Below, piece after piece: positions 26,880 to 34,189 of a DNA stretch of 64,000 nt; within the stretch, counting starts at the first letter, position 1; each line of letters opens with the position of its first letter. This DNA is from UBA1672 sp050633645 (GTDB taxonomy: Bacteria > Pseudomonadota > Alphaproteobacteria > Micavibrionales > Micavibrionaceae), in contig JBOEGX010000002.1 of the NCBI GenBank assembly GCA_050633645.1, positions 186,001-250,000 on the forward strand, written 5' to 3'. Below the pieces are notes generated by a model. The model was not told the DNA's origin. It searched no databases and worked only from the letters and a program-made list of their open reading frames with translations. The position numbers and the translations under genes are program-made.

Positions 26880-27123
26880 TTGTAAATCCTTGGGTTATGG
26901 CTCTGACTCTAAACTATCACGTTTTGATGTATCTCAGCAGCACCAAATTGTCAAACACACGGAGTAGATTGCTTTGAATTTATTAGTTTTTTTTTAATCT
27001 TTTTTTTGTAATGATCATACTGTGTGAATTTTATTGGGGGCGTAAATCTACAATTTCCATCATCATTCTCACTACATTACTCGCGTTATTGTTAGATTTT
27101 AATTCTTAAAACAAGGCATAAAA

Positions 27124-27954
27124 ATGAAAATCCTGGTCGTAGATAGAGAAGACATCACAGTACAGCTCATGAGCAGCCGACTGGAAACCCTTGGCCATAA
27201 AATAACGCATGAGCCAGTAAAAAATAACGCGGTAGACAGACTAACATCTGAAAACTTCGATATGGTTTTCATTGATCCCGCACCTCTAACCAGTGCAAGG
27301 CCGCTTATCTTAAACCTACGTCGCGCAACATCATTATACCCATATATCGTTCAAATGGGCGATAACCTTCAACAAGTTGAAGCCATACAATCAGGCGCAA
27401 ATGATGGAATTACAAAACCCATCAACCCAGAAGCCTTAGATTTAAAAGTTGATAATGCGAAATACCTAACATCACTAATCAGACGCATCGGCGATGAAAG
27501 CACCGATTTTCCAAGCGCAGGCGGCATAATCGCAAAATCTGCCTTTAATCAATTATTCTTATCCGCGATAGATCGTGCAGATCGTTACGGCGAACGCACC
27601 TTCATTGTGTTTATATCACTAACAAATTATCAGGCAATCTACGAATCCGAAGGCCCCTACGCCGCCGACTACGCCGTTGCCAAACTATCGAAATATCTTG
27701 TGCGCCTTCGTCGCCAATCCGATATTATTGCACAAACAGAAACCCATGAATACGCGCTTTTGCTGCAACGTCCTCTATACGAAACAGAACCAAACGAAGC
27801 AGCAAATCGTTTCGCCGAAGCCATTATGAGCTTCCCCGACCTGTTCGACAAAGACGGTATCGAACCAGAAATTTCTGTAAAACTTACAGATCTGCCTGTT
27901 GGATCACGCATCATAGAGCACCACATCACCAAAGAACACCTTAAGCCACAATAA
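27124..27954 (+). CDS. Response regulator with degenerate GGDEF domain
   Basis: 276 residues. The receiver domain (about 1-115) keeps acidic residues Asp7/Glu9/Asp10, the phospho-acceptor Asp51 (FIDPAP) and Lys98 (ITKPIN), but the usual Thr/Ser switch position (YIVQMG) is not conserved. The C-terminal half resembles a GGDEF fold (SAIDRADRYGERTFIVFISL), yet the active-site signature reads ETHEYALLL in place of GGDEFALLL, so it should not make c-di-GMP. It may act by protein contacts. It precedes the polysaccharide export cassette on the same strand, about 170 bases away. PleD-like proteins are the nearest comparison. Confidence 0.7.
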   Translation: MKILVVDREDITVQLMSSRLETLGHKITHEPVKNNAVDRLTSENFDMVFIDPAPLTSARPLILNLRRATSLYPYIVQMGDNLQQVEAIQSGANDGITKPINPEALDLKVDNAKYLTSLIRRIGDESTDFPSAGGIIAKSAFNQLFLSAIDRADRYGERTFIVFISLTNYQAIYESEGPYAADYAVAKLSKYLVRLRRQSDIIAQTETHEYALLLQRPLYETEPNEAANRFAEAIMSFPDLFDKDGIEPEISVKLTDLPVGSRIIEHHITKEHLKPQ

Positions 27955-28023
27955 CGTCAAAAAAACCAATATACGACGCGCAGTGTTTCACTTTATAAAA
28001 CCGCATCACGGGCATACGCCCTC

Positions 28024-28053
28024 TGTGGATAAAACCTTGATGCCTGTGGGTAA
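28024..28053 (+). promoter_or_regulatory. Two candidate DnaA boxes upstream of the polysaccharide cassette
   Basis: TGTGGATAA at 28024-28032 is a perfect match to the DnaA box (reverse of TTATCCACA). TGTGGGTAA at 28045-28053 differs by one base and lies 21 bases further on in the same orientation, two helical turns. Two sites upstream of a gene can mark DnaA-controlled transcription, but chance occurrence is possible. Confidence 0.35.
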
Positions 28054-28127
28054 ATAGGCTACGATACGCATATCTATTGATTCTTTTCAATACACTGCGT
28101 TCCCTTCACCAAACATAGTATAGGCTT

Positions 28128-28703
28128 ATGCTTTACCACATAAGATGTGTAAGAAATATTATCATATTCCTTGCATTGGCAGGACTGTCATCTTGCCAAC
28201 CCTATATGATGCCTAATCCACAGAACTACACACACCCCATCGAACAAAGCCAAAATGCACAAGTAAAAGTCACGGTTCTCGATGAAGGTGACTTGACCCA
28301 CATCTACGACATCGATGATGCGGGAATGATCCTGATGCCCTATATCGGACAGGTTCACGTGTCAGGCAAGTCATCACAAACCATTGAGTTCGAGATCACC
28401 GAAAGACTACAAGAAGGATACATCCTTCAGCCACAAGTCTCCGTCCAACACATCAACGCAAACAGCTTCTACATCCTTGGCGCGGTCAAGAACCCCGGTC
28501 GTTATACCATGCCCAACGATGCTGCACTTTTGGTAAATGCCATTGCAATGGCGGGGGGGTATGCTGCGGGCGCGGATCAAAAAGCCGTCGAATTAATCCG
28601 CAAAAAAAATAAAGAGGTGCAACAATATAAAAATGCTTCCCCATTAAGCCCTCTTCGCACGGGCGATACGATCATCGTGAAGGGAGGGGTTTTCTGGAAA
28701 TAG
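28128..28703 (+). CDS. Polysaccharide export outer-membrane lipoprotein (Wza-like)
   Basis: 191 residues with a lipoprotein signal peptide whose lipobox is GLSSC (acylated Cys at about residue 24). The polysaccharide export (PES) domain follows (GDLTHIYDIDDAGMILMPYIG), then an SLBB domain (NSFYILGAVKNPGRYTM). It would form the outer-membrane export channel, as Wza does, but it is about half the length of Wza and carries only one SLBB domain, as in many alphaproteobacterial export proteins. The chain-length protein follows 15 bases downstream. Confidence 0.9.
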   Translation: MLYHIRCVRNIIIFLALAGLSSCQPYMMPNPQNYTHPIEQSQNAQVKVTVLDEGDLTHIYDIDDAGMILMPYIGQVHVSGKSSQTIEFEITERLQEGYILQPQVSVQHINANSFYILGAVKNPGRYTMPNDAALLVNAIAMAGGYAAGADQKAVELIRKKNKEVQQYKNASPLSPLRTGDTIIVKGGVFWK

Positions 28704-28718
28704 AAAGCCTAAATTCTC

Positions 28719-30794
28719 ATGAGCGATTATTTTGACATCCCCACAAAAAAACCATCCGTAAATTTCATCACGCAAATTGACCGCATCATCCGCCGCCACA
28801 AAATCATAATACTTGGCATCCCCCTCATCGGAATAAGTACGTGCGCTCTATACCTGTACAATACAAAACCCATTTACGAATCGAAAACCCAAATCCTATT
28901 CCATAATAATGATCAGCCCCATGTTGAATCACAAACAAAAGTCATAGAATCAGAAACCATCATTAAGCAGGCCATCAAAGCTCTAAAACTCATAGAGCTA
29001 AAAGAAAAACCGCCCGAAAGTAAGTTTAAAACTCTCAATGTCTATTCTCCCGAGCTAGAAGAAAGCAGCGAAAGCCTTATCGATGATGGGTTATCCGACT
29101 TAAGTACGCATATAGCGCGCCGCCTCAAGGCAACCCGCCTGCCCAATTCATATATCATCCAAATCACATATGCGGACACATCCCCCACCCTCGCATCCGA
29201 TATCGTGAACACAATCACAAATGAATATTTGAAATCCAATAAACTCCCACAAAACATAAACACCGCTAAATCAGACCCAACAGATTTAACCGCCTTATTG
29301 CAAACAGAGCTCACCCATGCGCGTGAAGAACTTGCGCTTCATAAACAACAAATCGGGCGCATAACCCCCATAAGCTTTGCCACCGCCATTTCAAAAGCCA
29401 AAGAAAAAGAATATGAACAAGCACTGCTAAAACTATCCGAATCAAAATCCGCGCTCTACCCCTTTCTAAACGATAATGGCGACTTAGAATTCAACGCAAA
29501 GGCTCCCGCCATCCTGCGCTCCACCTTCCTTCAACAGCTCAAATTCAAAGCAGATGAATTGGGACAACAACAACGCCTCCTCTCCAAACGTTATGGCCAT
29601 AAACACCCGAAAATGGTTGCGATCACATCCGCCATATCATTGATAAACAGCCAAATAGAGCGAGAAGGCGAAAACATAATGCATCGCATCTATGGTGACT
29701 ATAAGGCCGCAAAAAACAGGATTGAATCCATTGAAAAGCCTGATAACACCGAAAACCTCGCCGAGATGCAGGATTTACAGCAAGAAAAACTAATGCTCCT
29801 GCAAAACCGCGTGACCAGTACCCAGGCCCTACTCAATGCCTATAACAGAGATAGAAATGCTGCGCCCGCAACCACGCAATCAGAACAAACACCTCCCACA
29901 TGGATATCCCAAGGCTTCACGCCAAGATACCCCACCCATCCAAATACCCGTAAAATGCTCGGCATCACCACCCTTATTTCCGTGATTCTAGGATTCGCCC
30001 TCGCCGCTCTTTTTGAAAAATTACGCCCAACATTCCTAAGCGGTAAAGAGATAGAAGAAATAACAGAGCGCCCATGCTACGCTCTCATACCGCAAAGCGA
30101 CACAGATCCCCTTCTAGATACGAAATCACAAACCGCCGACGCCGTGCGCGCCCTTCGCCTTGCGTTAAAACTCCGTGAAAATTCAAAAGACGATAACAAA
30201 GTTGTCACAATAACCTCGTCATACCCCAATGAAGGAAAAAGCACCCTCGCCCTATGGATGGCACGTCTCGCCGCAAAAGCAGGGGAACGCGTCATTATTA
30301 TTGACGCCGATTTGCGCCGCCCTTCACTCCATATAATGACCAACAATGACAACACCATGTCTATCGTTGAATACATCAACCGCCAAGGCAAAATGGAAGA
30401 TATCATCAACACAACCGACCCATCAGGCGCGCACATCATATACGGACGGAAAATCCCAAACAGTGCCATAGACCTGCTCTCATCCGAACGCATGGAACAA
30501 CTCGTGCGTTCCCTTCGCAAAGCTTACGATCTCATCATTATAGACAGCCCCGCCTGCATGGCCGCCCCCGATGCACAAGCCTTGGCCAAATTATCAGACA
30601 CACTTTTATACGCGGTGCATTGGAACAAAACCCGCCGCGAAGCCGTCCAAAGCGGAATATCGCAATTCCCGAAAACCGAAAAACCCAGATGCGCTACAAT
30701 TCTCACCCAAATCAACCTTGAAAAACATATCGAGTTTGGTTTTGGCCACAGCTTTTTCGACTACGAAAGCCAGAAAGACTACGCCCCTGCATAA
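28719..30794 (+). CDS. Polysaccharide co-polymerase with BY-kinase-like ATPase domain (Wzc/GumC-like)
   Basis: 691 residues. An N-terminal Wzz domain with a membrane helix (about 29-50) is followed by long periplasmic coiled coils (about 170-370), a second helix (about 412-430), and a cytoplasmic ATPase (about 470-680). Walker A is YPNEGKSTLALWMA, Walker A' is IIIDADLRRPS and Walker B is LIIIDSPA. Such proteins set chain length and open the Wza-type channel. The C-terminus (DYESQKDYAPA) has only two tyrosines rather than the cluster that BY-kinases autophosphorylate. No glycosyltransferases are nearby. Confidence 0.9.
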   Translation: MSDYFDIPTKKPSVNFITQIDRIIRRHKIIILGIPLIGISTCALYLYNTKPIYESKTQILFHNNDQPHVESQTKVIESETIIKQAIKALKLIELKEKPPESKFKTLNVYSPELEESSESLIDDGLSDLSTHIARRLKATRLPNSYIIQITYADTSPTLASDIVNTITNEYLKSNKLPQNINTAKSDPTDLTALLQTELTHAREELALHKQQIGRITPISFATAISKAKEKEYEQALLKLSESKSALYPFLNDNGDLEFNAKAPAILRSTFLQQLKFKADELGQQQRLLSKRYGHKHPKMVAITSAISLINSQIEREGENIMHRIYGDYKAAKNRIESIEKPDNTENLAEMQDLQQEKLMLLQNRVTSTQALLNAYNRDRNAAPATTQSEQTPPTWISQGFTPRYPTHPNTRKMLGITTLISVILGFALAALFEKLRPTFLSGKEIEEITERPCYALIPQSDTDPLLDTKSQTADAVRALRLALKLRENSKDDNKVVTITSSYPNEGKSTLALWMARLAAKAGERVIIIDADLRRPSLHIMTNNDNTMSIVEYINRQGKMEDIINTTDPSGAHIIYGRKIPNSAIDLLSSERMEQLVRSLRKAYDLIIIDSPACMAAPDAQALAKLSDTLLYAVHWNKTRREAVQSGISQFPKTEKPRCATILTQINLEKHIEFGFGHSFFDYESQKDYAPA

Positions 30795-30814
30795 GAATCA
30801 CTTATGATTCCCCC

Positions 30815-31006
30815 ATGCGTAACTCATTGTCAAAAACCCCAAGGCGTAGTGCGATGATTCTCATAGCATTCATATCCTGCCTTCAAATACTGCTCGGATT
30901 GTTTCTGATTATCGGAAGCAAGCAAGAACACACCTATATAGCGGATCATAAGGATTTAGCAATTTCACCACAAAACGTTACTCTTGCAAAACAACAAAGA
31001 TATTAA
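30815..31006 (+). CDS. Small single-pass membrane protein, unknown
   Basis: 63 residues: a basic N-terminus, one hydrophobic helix (about 14-34, ILIAFISCLQILLGLFLIIG) and a polar tail. It lies 20 bases after the co-polymerase gene and 2 bases before the next membrane protein gene, so it belongs to the same transcript. No family recognised. The tight spacing on both sides supports it as a real gene. Confidence 0.55.
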   Translation: MRNSLSKTPRRSAMILIAFISCLQILLGLFLIIGSKQEHTYIADHKDLAISPQNVTLAKQQRY

Positions 31007-31008
31007 AG

Positions 31009-31872
31009 ATGTCCTATTACACATCAAAAAACCCTGGCCTTTTGCCATATATCATTTTAATCATCGCGACAGTTACCGCATTGCTTACTCCCCCCCCAAA
31101 CACTGAATTTATTGGTTTTTTATCAATTCTATGGGGTGGGTTTACCCTGATGCGCGTCCTATCATTATTTGAAATAACCGAGCATTTATCACATTCCAAA
31201 TCAAGCGCTAAAATCTCCAAAAACAATAATCACCTCACCTCCGCGCTCGCCTATGATTTAACACATCGCATGAATGAAAACACCAATTTCAAAGGCGGGC
31301 AACGCGCGCTCAAATCCTTGGATTTACGCTCTATAACATGGCTCATCCTCGCTGGCATTTATGCCATATACTCAATATATGCGGTAAAAAACGCCATTCC
31401 CACAACACAAACACTCACTAATATGAGTCTGTTTTTTATCATCGGTTCCGCCTTCTGGACGGGGCAAAGCTACGCCCATAGCCACAGCGCGAACAAAATT
31501 CTTCTGGGGCTATTCATCGTCCTTTCCATCATCTGCGCCCTGAAAATAGGCATCCACCATATACAATGGAACGAATCCATCATCCGTACAAATATACTAG
31601 CCCTCACTCAAACCCCTGCCTTATACGCCCTGCTCTTCTTGGCCGCCTACTGCATCATATCATCCCTTTATGCTGGGCTACTGTCCTTAAGAAAACTTCC
31701 CGTTGCCTTATTATGCACTACACTCATCATATCCATGGCCGCGCTTTATATTACACTCCCCGCGCATAATACAATGCCGCTTTGGCTCTGCTCTTGGGGC
31801 GTATTTTCTATGCTCTGGATCAAATGTTTCAGCACATCAAAAAAACGCTATATCATGTATCAATGTCAATAA
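31009..31872 (+). CDS. Polytopic membrane protein of the polysaccharide cassette, unknown
   Basis: 287 residues with about eight predicted membrane helices (for example YIILIIATVTALL, ITWLILAGIYAIYSIYAV, ALYALLFLAAYCIISS). No known family recognised. It is too short for a typical Wzy polymerase or O-antigen ligase, but its place after the Wza/Wzc-like genes makes a role in polysaccharide assembly or modification plausible. This is inference only. Confidence 0.65.
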   Translation: MSYYTSKNPGLLPYIILIIATVTALLTPPPNTEFIGFLSILWGGFTLMRVLSLFEITEHLSHSKSSAKISKNNNHLTSALAYDLTHRMNENTNFKGGQRALKSLDLRSITWLILAGIYAIYSIYAVKNAIPTTQTLTNMSLFFIIGSAFWTGQSYAHSHSANKILLGLFIVLSIICALKIGIHHIQWNESIIRTNILALTQTPALYALLFLAAYCIISSLYAGLLSLRKLPVALLCTTLIISMAALYITLPAHNTMPLWLCSWGVFSMLWIKCFSTSKKRYIMYQCQ

Positions 31873-31875
31873 AAC

Positions 31876-31906
31876 TTGACATTAAAGGAAAATAGTCCTA
31901 TATAAT
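31876..31906 (+). promoter_or_regulatory. Sigma-70-type promoter
   Basis: TTGACA (31876-31881) is followed by TATATAAT. TATATA starts after a 17-base spacer and TATAAT (31901-31906) after 19 bases. It begins just past the stop of the preceding gene and would start transcription near 31913, ahead of the leader terminator at 31936-31962. Confidence 0.55.
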
Positions 31907-31935
31907 TAACCTGTAAACACCATAATTCCGTTAAC

Positions 31936-31962
31936 ACCCCGCCCTCGCGGGGCTTTTTTATT
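31936..31962 (+). terminator. Intrinsic terminator in the leader of the 31979 gene
   Basis: CCCCGC-CCTC-GCGGGG followed by CTTTTTTATT is a compact, strong rho-independent terminator. It lies between the promoter at 31876-31906 and the ribosome-binding site GGAGAG just before ATG 31979. It may end the polysaccharide transcript, or act as an attenuator of the small gene. Confidence 0.8.
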
Positions 31963-31978
31963 ATATAGGAGAGATTAA

Positions 31979-32314
31979 ATGACAACATTATTACCCCAAG
32001 ATTCAAACGATAACCCAATCCCCGCGCTTCGTATGAAAAACGGCGCGGCTCATCAAATCACAATCGGCGCATCATCCATTCGCAACGGATCCGCCTTTAA
32101 CGCAGACACGCAAATCATCAGCCTCTACGCGGACGTCCCAATCTATTTAGCATTCGGTGATTCATCTATAACCGCCACCACAAGCGACCATTTCTTCCCC
32201 GCAGGCATTTATTACGACGTCTCCATCGGTGGCGATAAATCAGCCCACTACACCCACATCGCCGTCCTACAGGTCAACGGCGCAGGCACACTCCATATTT
32301 CTGAAAAAGAATAA
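31979..32314 (+). CDS. Small beta-rich protein, unknown, possibly phage-derived
   Basis: 111 residues, Ala/Ser/Thr-rich, with no signal peptide or membrane helix. Segments such as IISLYADVPIYLAFG and SDHFFPAGIYYDVSIGG suggest a small beta-sandwich. It reminds me of small structural-cassette proteins in alphaproteobacterial phages, and the CCCCGC/GCGGGG terminator before it is also phage-like, but I cannot confirm this. It has its own promoter and a GGAGAG ribosome-binding site. Its stop abuts the recR stop (convergent). Confidence 0.65.
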   Translation: MTTLLPQDSNDNPIPALRMKNGAAHQITIGASSIRNGSAFNADTQIISLYADVPIYLAFGDSSITATTSDHFFPAGIYYDVSIGGDKSAHYTHIAVLQVNGAGTLHISEKE

Positions 32315-32908
32315 TCAAGCACGCGAGCGTAAAGCGGTGGTGATTGTTCCATCATCGAGATAATCTAATTCCCCACCAACAGGAACACCATGCGCAAGAT
32401 GCGACACTTTCACGCCCAACGGCGAGATATGATCTGATATATAATGCGCGGTGGACTGCCCGTCCACCGTAGCACTAAGCGCAAGGATAACCTCCTCAAC
32501 GACATCCGTATTTTGCTTCACACGCGCAACCAGTGAATCAATCCGCAAGTCCGATGGTCCAATCCCATCAAGCGCAGAAAGCAATCCACCAAGCACATGA
32601 TAACGCCCCTTAAACGCGCCAGTACGCTCAATCGCCCAAACATCACTAACCTGCGCCACCACGCAGATAAGGGTATCTTGCCGCTTCACATCCTTGCAAA
32701 TCCCGCACGGATCAACCATATCCAAATTCCCGCAAACGCCGCAGCTTTTCACATTCTCCGCCGCATCAGAAAGCGCATTGGCAAGCGGCATCATCAAGCT
32801 CCCGCGCTTGGACAATAAGTGCAGAGCAATACGGCGTGCAGAACGATTCCCAAGCCCCGGCAAGCCCGATAACAAGCGAATCAAATGATCTAACGGTCCA
32901 TCATTCAT
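32315..32908 (-). CDS. recR: Recombination protein RecR
   Basis: RecR helps RecF/RecO load RecA at gaps. The N-terminal helix-hairpin-helix (LIRLLSGLPGLGNRSARRIALHLL), the four-Cys zinc finger (CGVCGNLDMVDPCGIC) and the Toprim domain (LICVVAQVSDVWAIERTGAF) are in the usual order. 197 residues, the expected length. Usually dnaX and ybaB sit upstream; here lolA does. Confidence 0.96.
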   Translation of the reverse strand: MNDGPLDHLIRLLSGLPGLGNRSARRIALHLLSKRGSLMMPLANALSDAAENVKSCGVCGNLDMVDPCGICKDVKRQDTLICVVAQVSDVWAIERTGAFKGRYHVLGGLLSALDGIGPSDLRIDSLVARVKQNTDVVEEVILALSATVDGQSTAHYISDHISPLGVKVSHLAHGVPVGGELDYLDDGTITTALRSRA

Positions 32909-32920
32909 ATATCAAAAACC

Positions 32921-33553
32921 CTAATCATTATAACTCGGCTTACCATCCGTTTTCGAAGGATCGGCAAAATAAAACAGACTCTTATCATGCACCATACCCG
33001 TTTTCAGATAAAACAACTCAACCTCAGTGATAAGCCCCTGCCCATCTACAACGCGCCACTTTTTAAGCTCGAACGGCTTTTTACCAAACGCAAATGTAAT
33101 GGAACCTGCCTCTGGCTCTTCCGCCTGAACAACCGTTACCATCAAAACATCATTCGCCTCTTTGGCCTCTTTTACCACCAAATCATCATTCAGCGTAAAA
33201 TCTTTACGCAAGAAAAAATTCGCGAGCGTAGTCTGAATCGGCGCGTTTGTCTGCTCCTCAAGCTCCGCATCATAAAAATAAATAAATGCCCCATCAGCCA
33301 CCACAAAATTCTCTATCGGCGGGTCATATTCAAAACGAAGCCTTCCAGGACGTGATAAATAAAACGTCCCCACAAGCTGCTGCCCGTTATGTGTGGTTTG
33401 AACAAAGCGCGCCTGCGCCGTTTTCATATCTTGAAGATATTTCTCCGCGCGTTCTATATCTTCGGCGCGCGCCTGCCTCGCCTCTTGTGCCTGCACCATA
33501 TCAGGCGCAAAACTAAAAAAACAAACAGCAAATAATAAAACGATTTTTTTCAT
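32921..33553 (-). CDS. lolA: Outer-membrane lipoprotein carrier protein LolA
   Basis: Periplasmic chaperone that carries lipoproteins from LolCDE to the outer membrane. The start at ATG 33553 gives a clean signal peptide (MKKIVLLFAVCFFSFAPDMVQA). The mature part shows the LolA pattern: ARFVQTTHNGQQLVGTFYLSRPGRLRFEYDPP and VADGAFIYFYDAELEE, split here over the conserved segment. About 210 residues. The open frame to 33616 lacks a signal peptide at its start and is rejected. The window's lipoproteins (MlaA, Wza-like) would be its clients. Confidence 0.9.
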   Translation of the reverse strand: MKKIVLLFAVCFFSFAPDMVQAQEARQARAEDIERAEKYLQDMKTAQARFVQTTHNGQQLVGTFYLSRPGRLRFEYDPPIENFVVADGAFIYFYDAELEEQTNAPIQTTLANFFLRKDFTLNDDLVVKEAKEANDVLMVTVVQAEEPEAGSITFAFGKKPFELKKWRVVDGQGLITEVELFYLKTGMVHDKSLFYFADPSKTDGKPSYND

Positions 33554-33659
33554 GATATGTCCTAATTTTATATATCTAAAACTTAACAGCTCGCAGCGAC
33601 GCGCGAAAGCCATCAATAGGACTAATACGTTTGGTTATGCACAAAACCTTTGGAAAGAA

Positions 33660-34058
33660 CTAATCGTTAGATAAATAATCAAGACCTAGCAATTCAATAT
33701 GCTCATGACCATCCTGATGCCTACGGCTTTCATAACTATTTTCTATTAAATCAAGATATTTAACCAACGCGCCCTCCTTGGCCATTTTAAACTCTTCTTG
33801 ATTATGTGGGATATTCCCCTTTAAACAATCAATAATAGCCATCTTCGCTTCGGTACGACTTTCTGTATAATCATCCGAGGAATCAACTTCAATGACATCC
33901 CTCATGCTCAAGTCTAAAATTTCATGACGAACTTGTGCAAGATAATCCCGCGTTTTAGATACGCCAATATAATGCTCATTGGCCTTTCCTCTCAAACTCT
34001 CCGAAAGCTCCTGAGCATTTTCAATCTCATCTTCCGAAAGATTTAACTTCACTCCCAT
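33660..34058 (-). CDS. Small acidic helical protein, unknown
   Basis: About 132 residues, mostly alpha-helical and acidic, with no signal or membrane helix (VKLNLSEDEIENAQELSESL, MKMAK-like amphipathic stretches). I place the start at ATG 34058 because GAGGAG lies 6 bases upstream; ATG 34064 overlaps the spacer. No family recognised. It lies between ftsK and lolA, with gaps on both sides, so probably has its own promoter. Confidence 0.6.
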   Translation of the reverse strand: MGVKLNLSEDEIENAQELSESLRGKANEHYIGVSKTRDYLAQVRHEILDLSMRDVIEVDSSDDYTESRTEAKMAIIDCLKGNIPHNQEEFKMAKEGALVKYLDLIENSYESRRHQDGHEHIELLGLDYLSND

Positions 34059-34189
34059 AATCATCTCCTCATTTTTATATGACAATAAGTAATCTAAAAA
34101 AGATTAAACGTCAAATTTGCATATAAAAAACAAGCATAATAAAATCGAGCATATTCAAAATAAGGTGGTAATGAAGAATTAGGCTATAA

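Noticed and set aside
26880..27123. Non-coding RNA in the A/T-rich gap before the response regulator
   Set aside because: T-rich runs only; no stable stem or known RNA pattern recognised.
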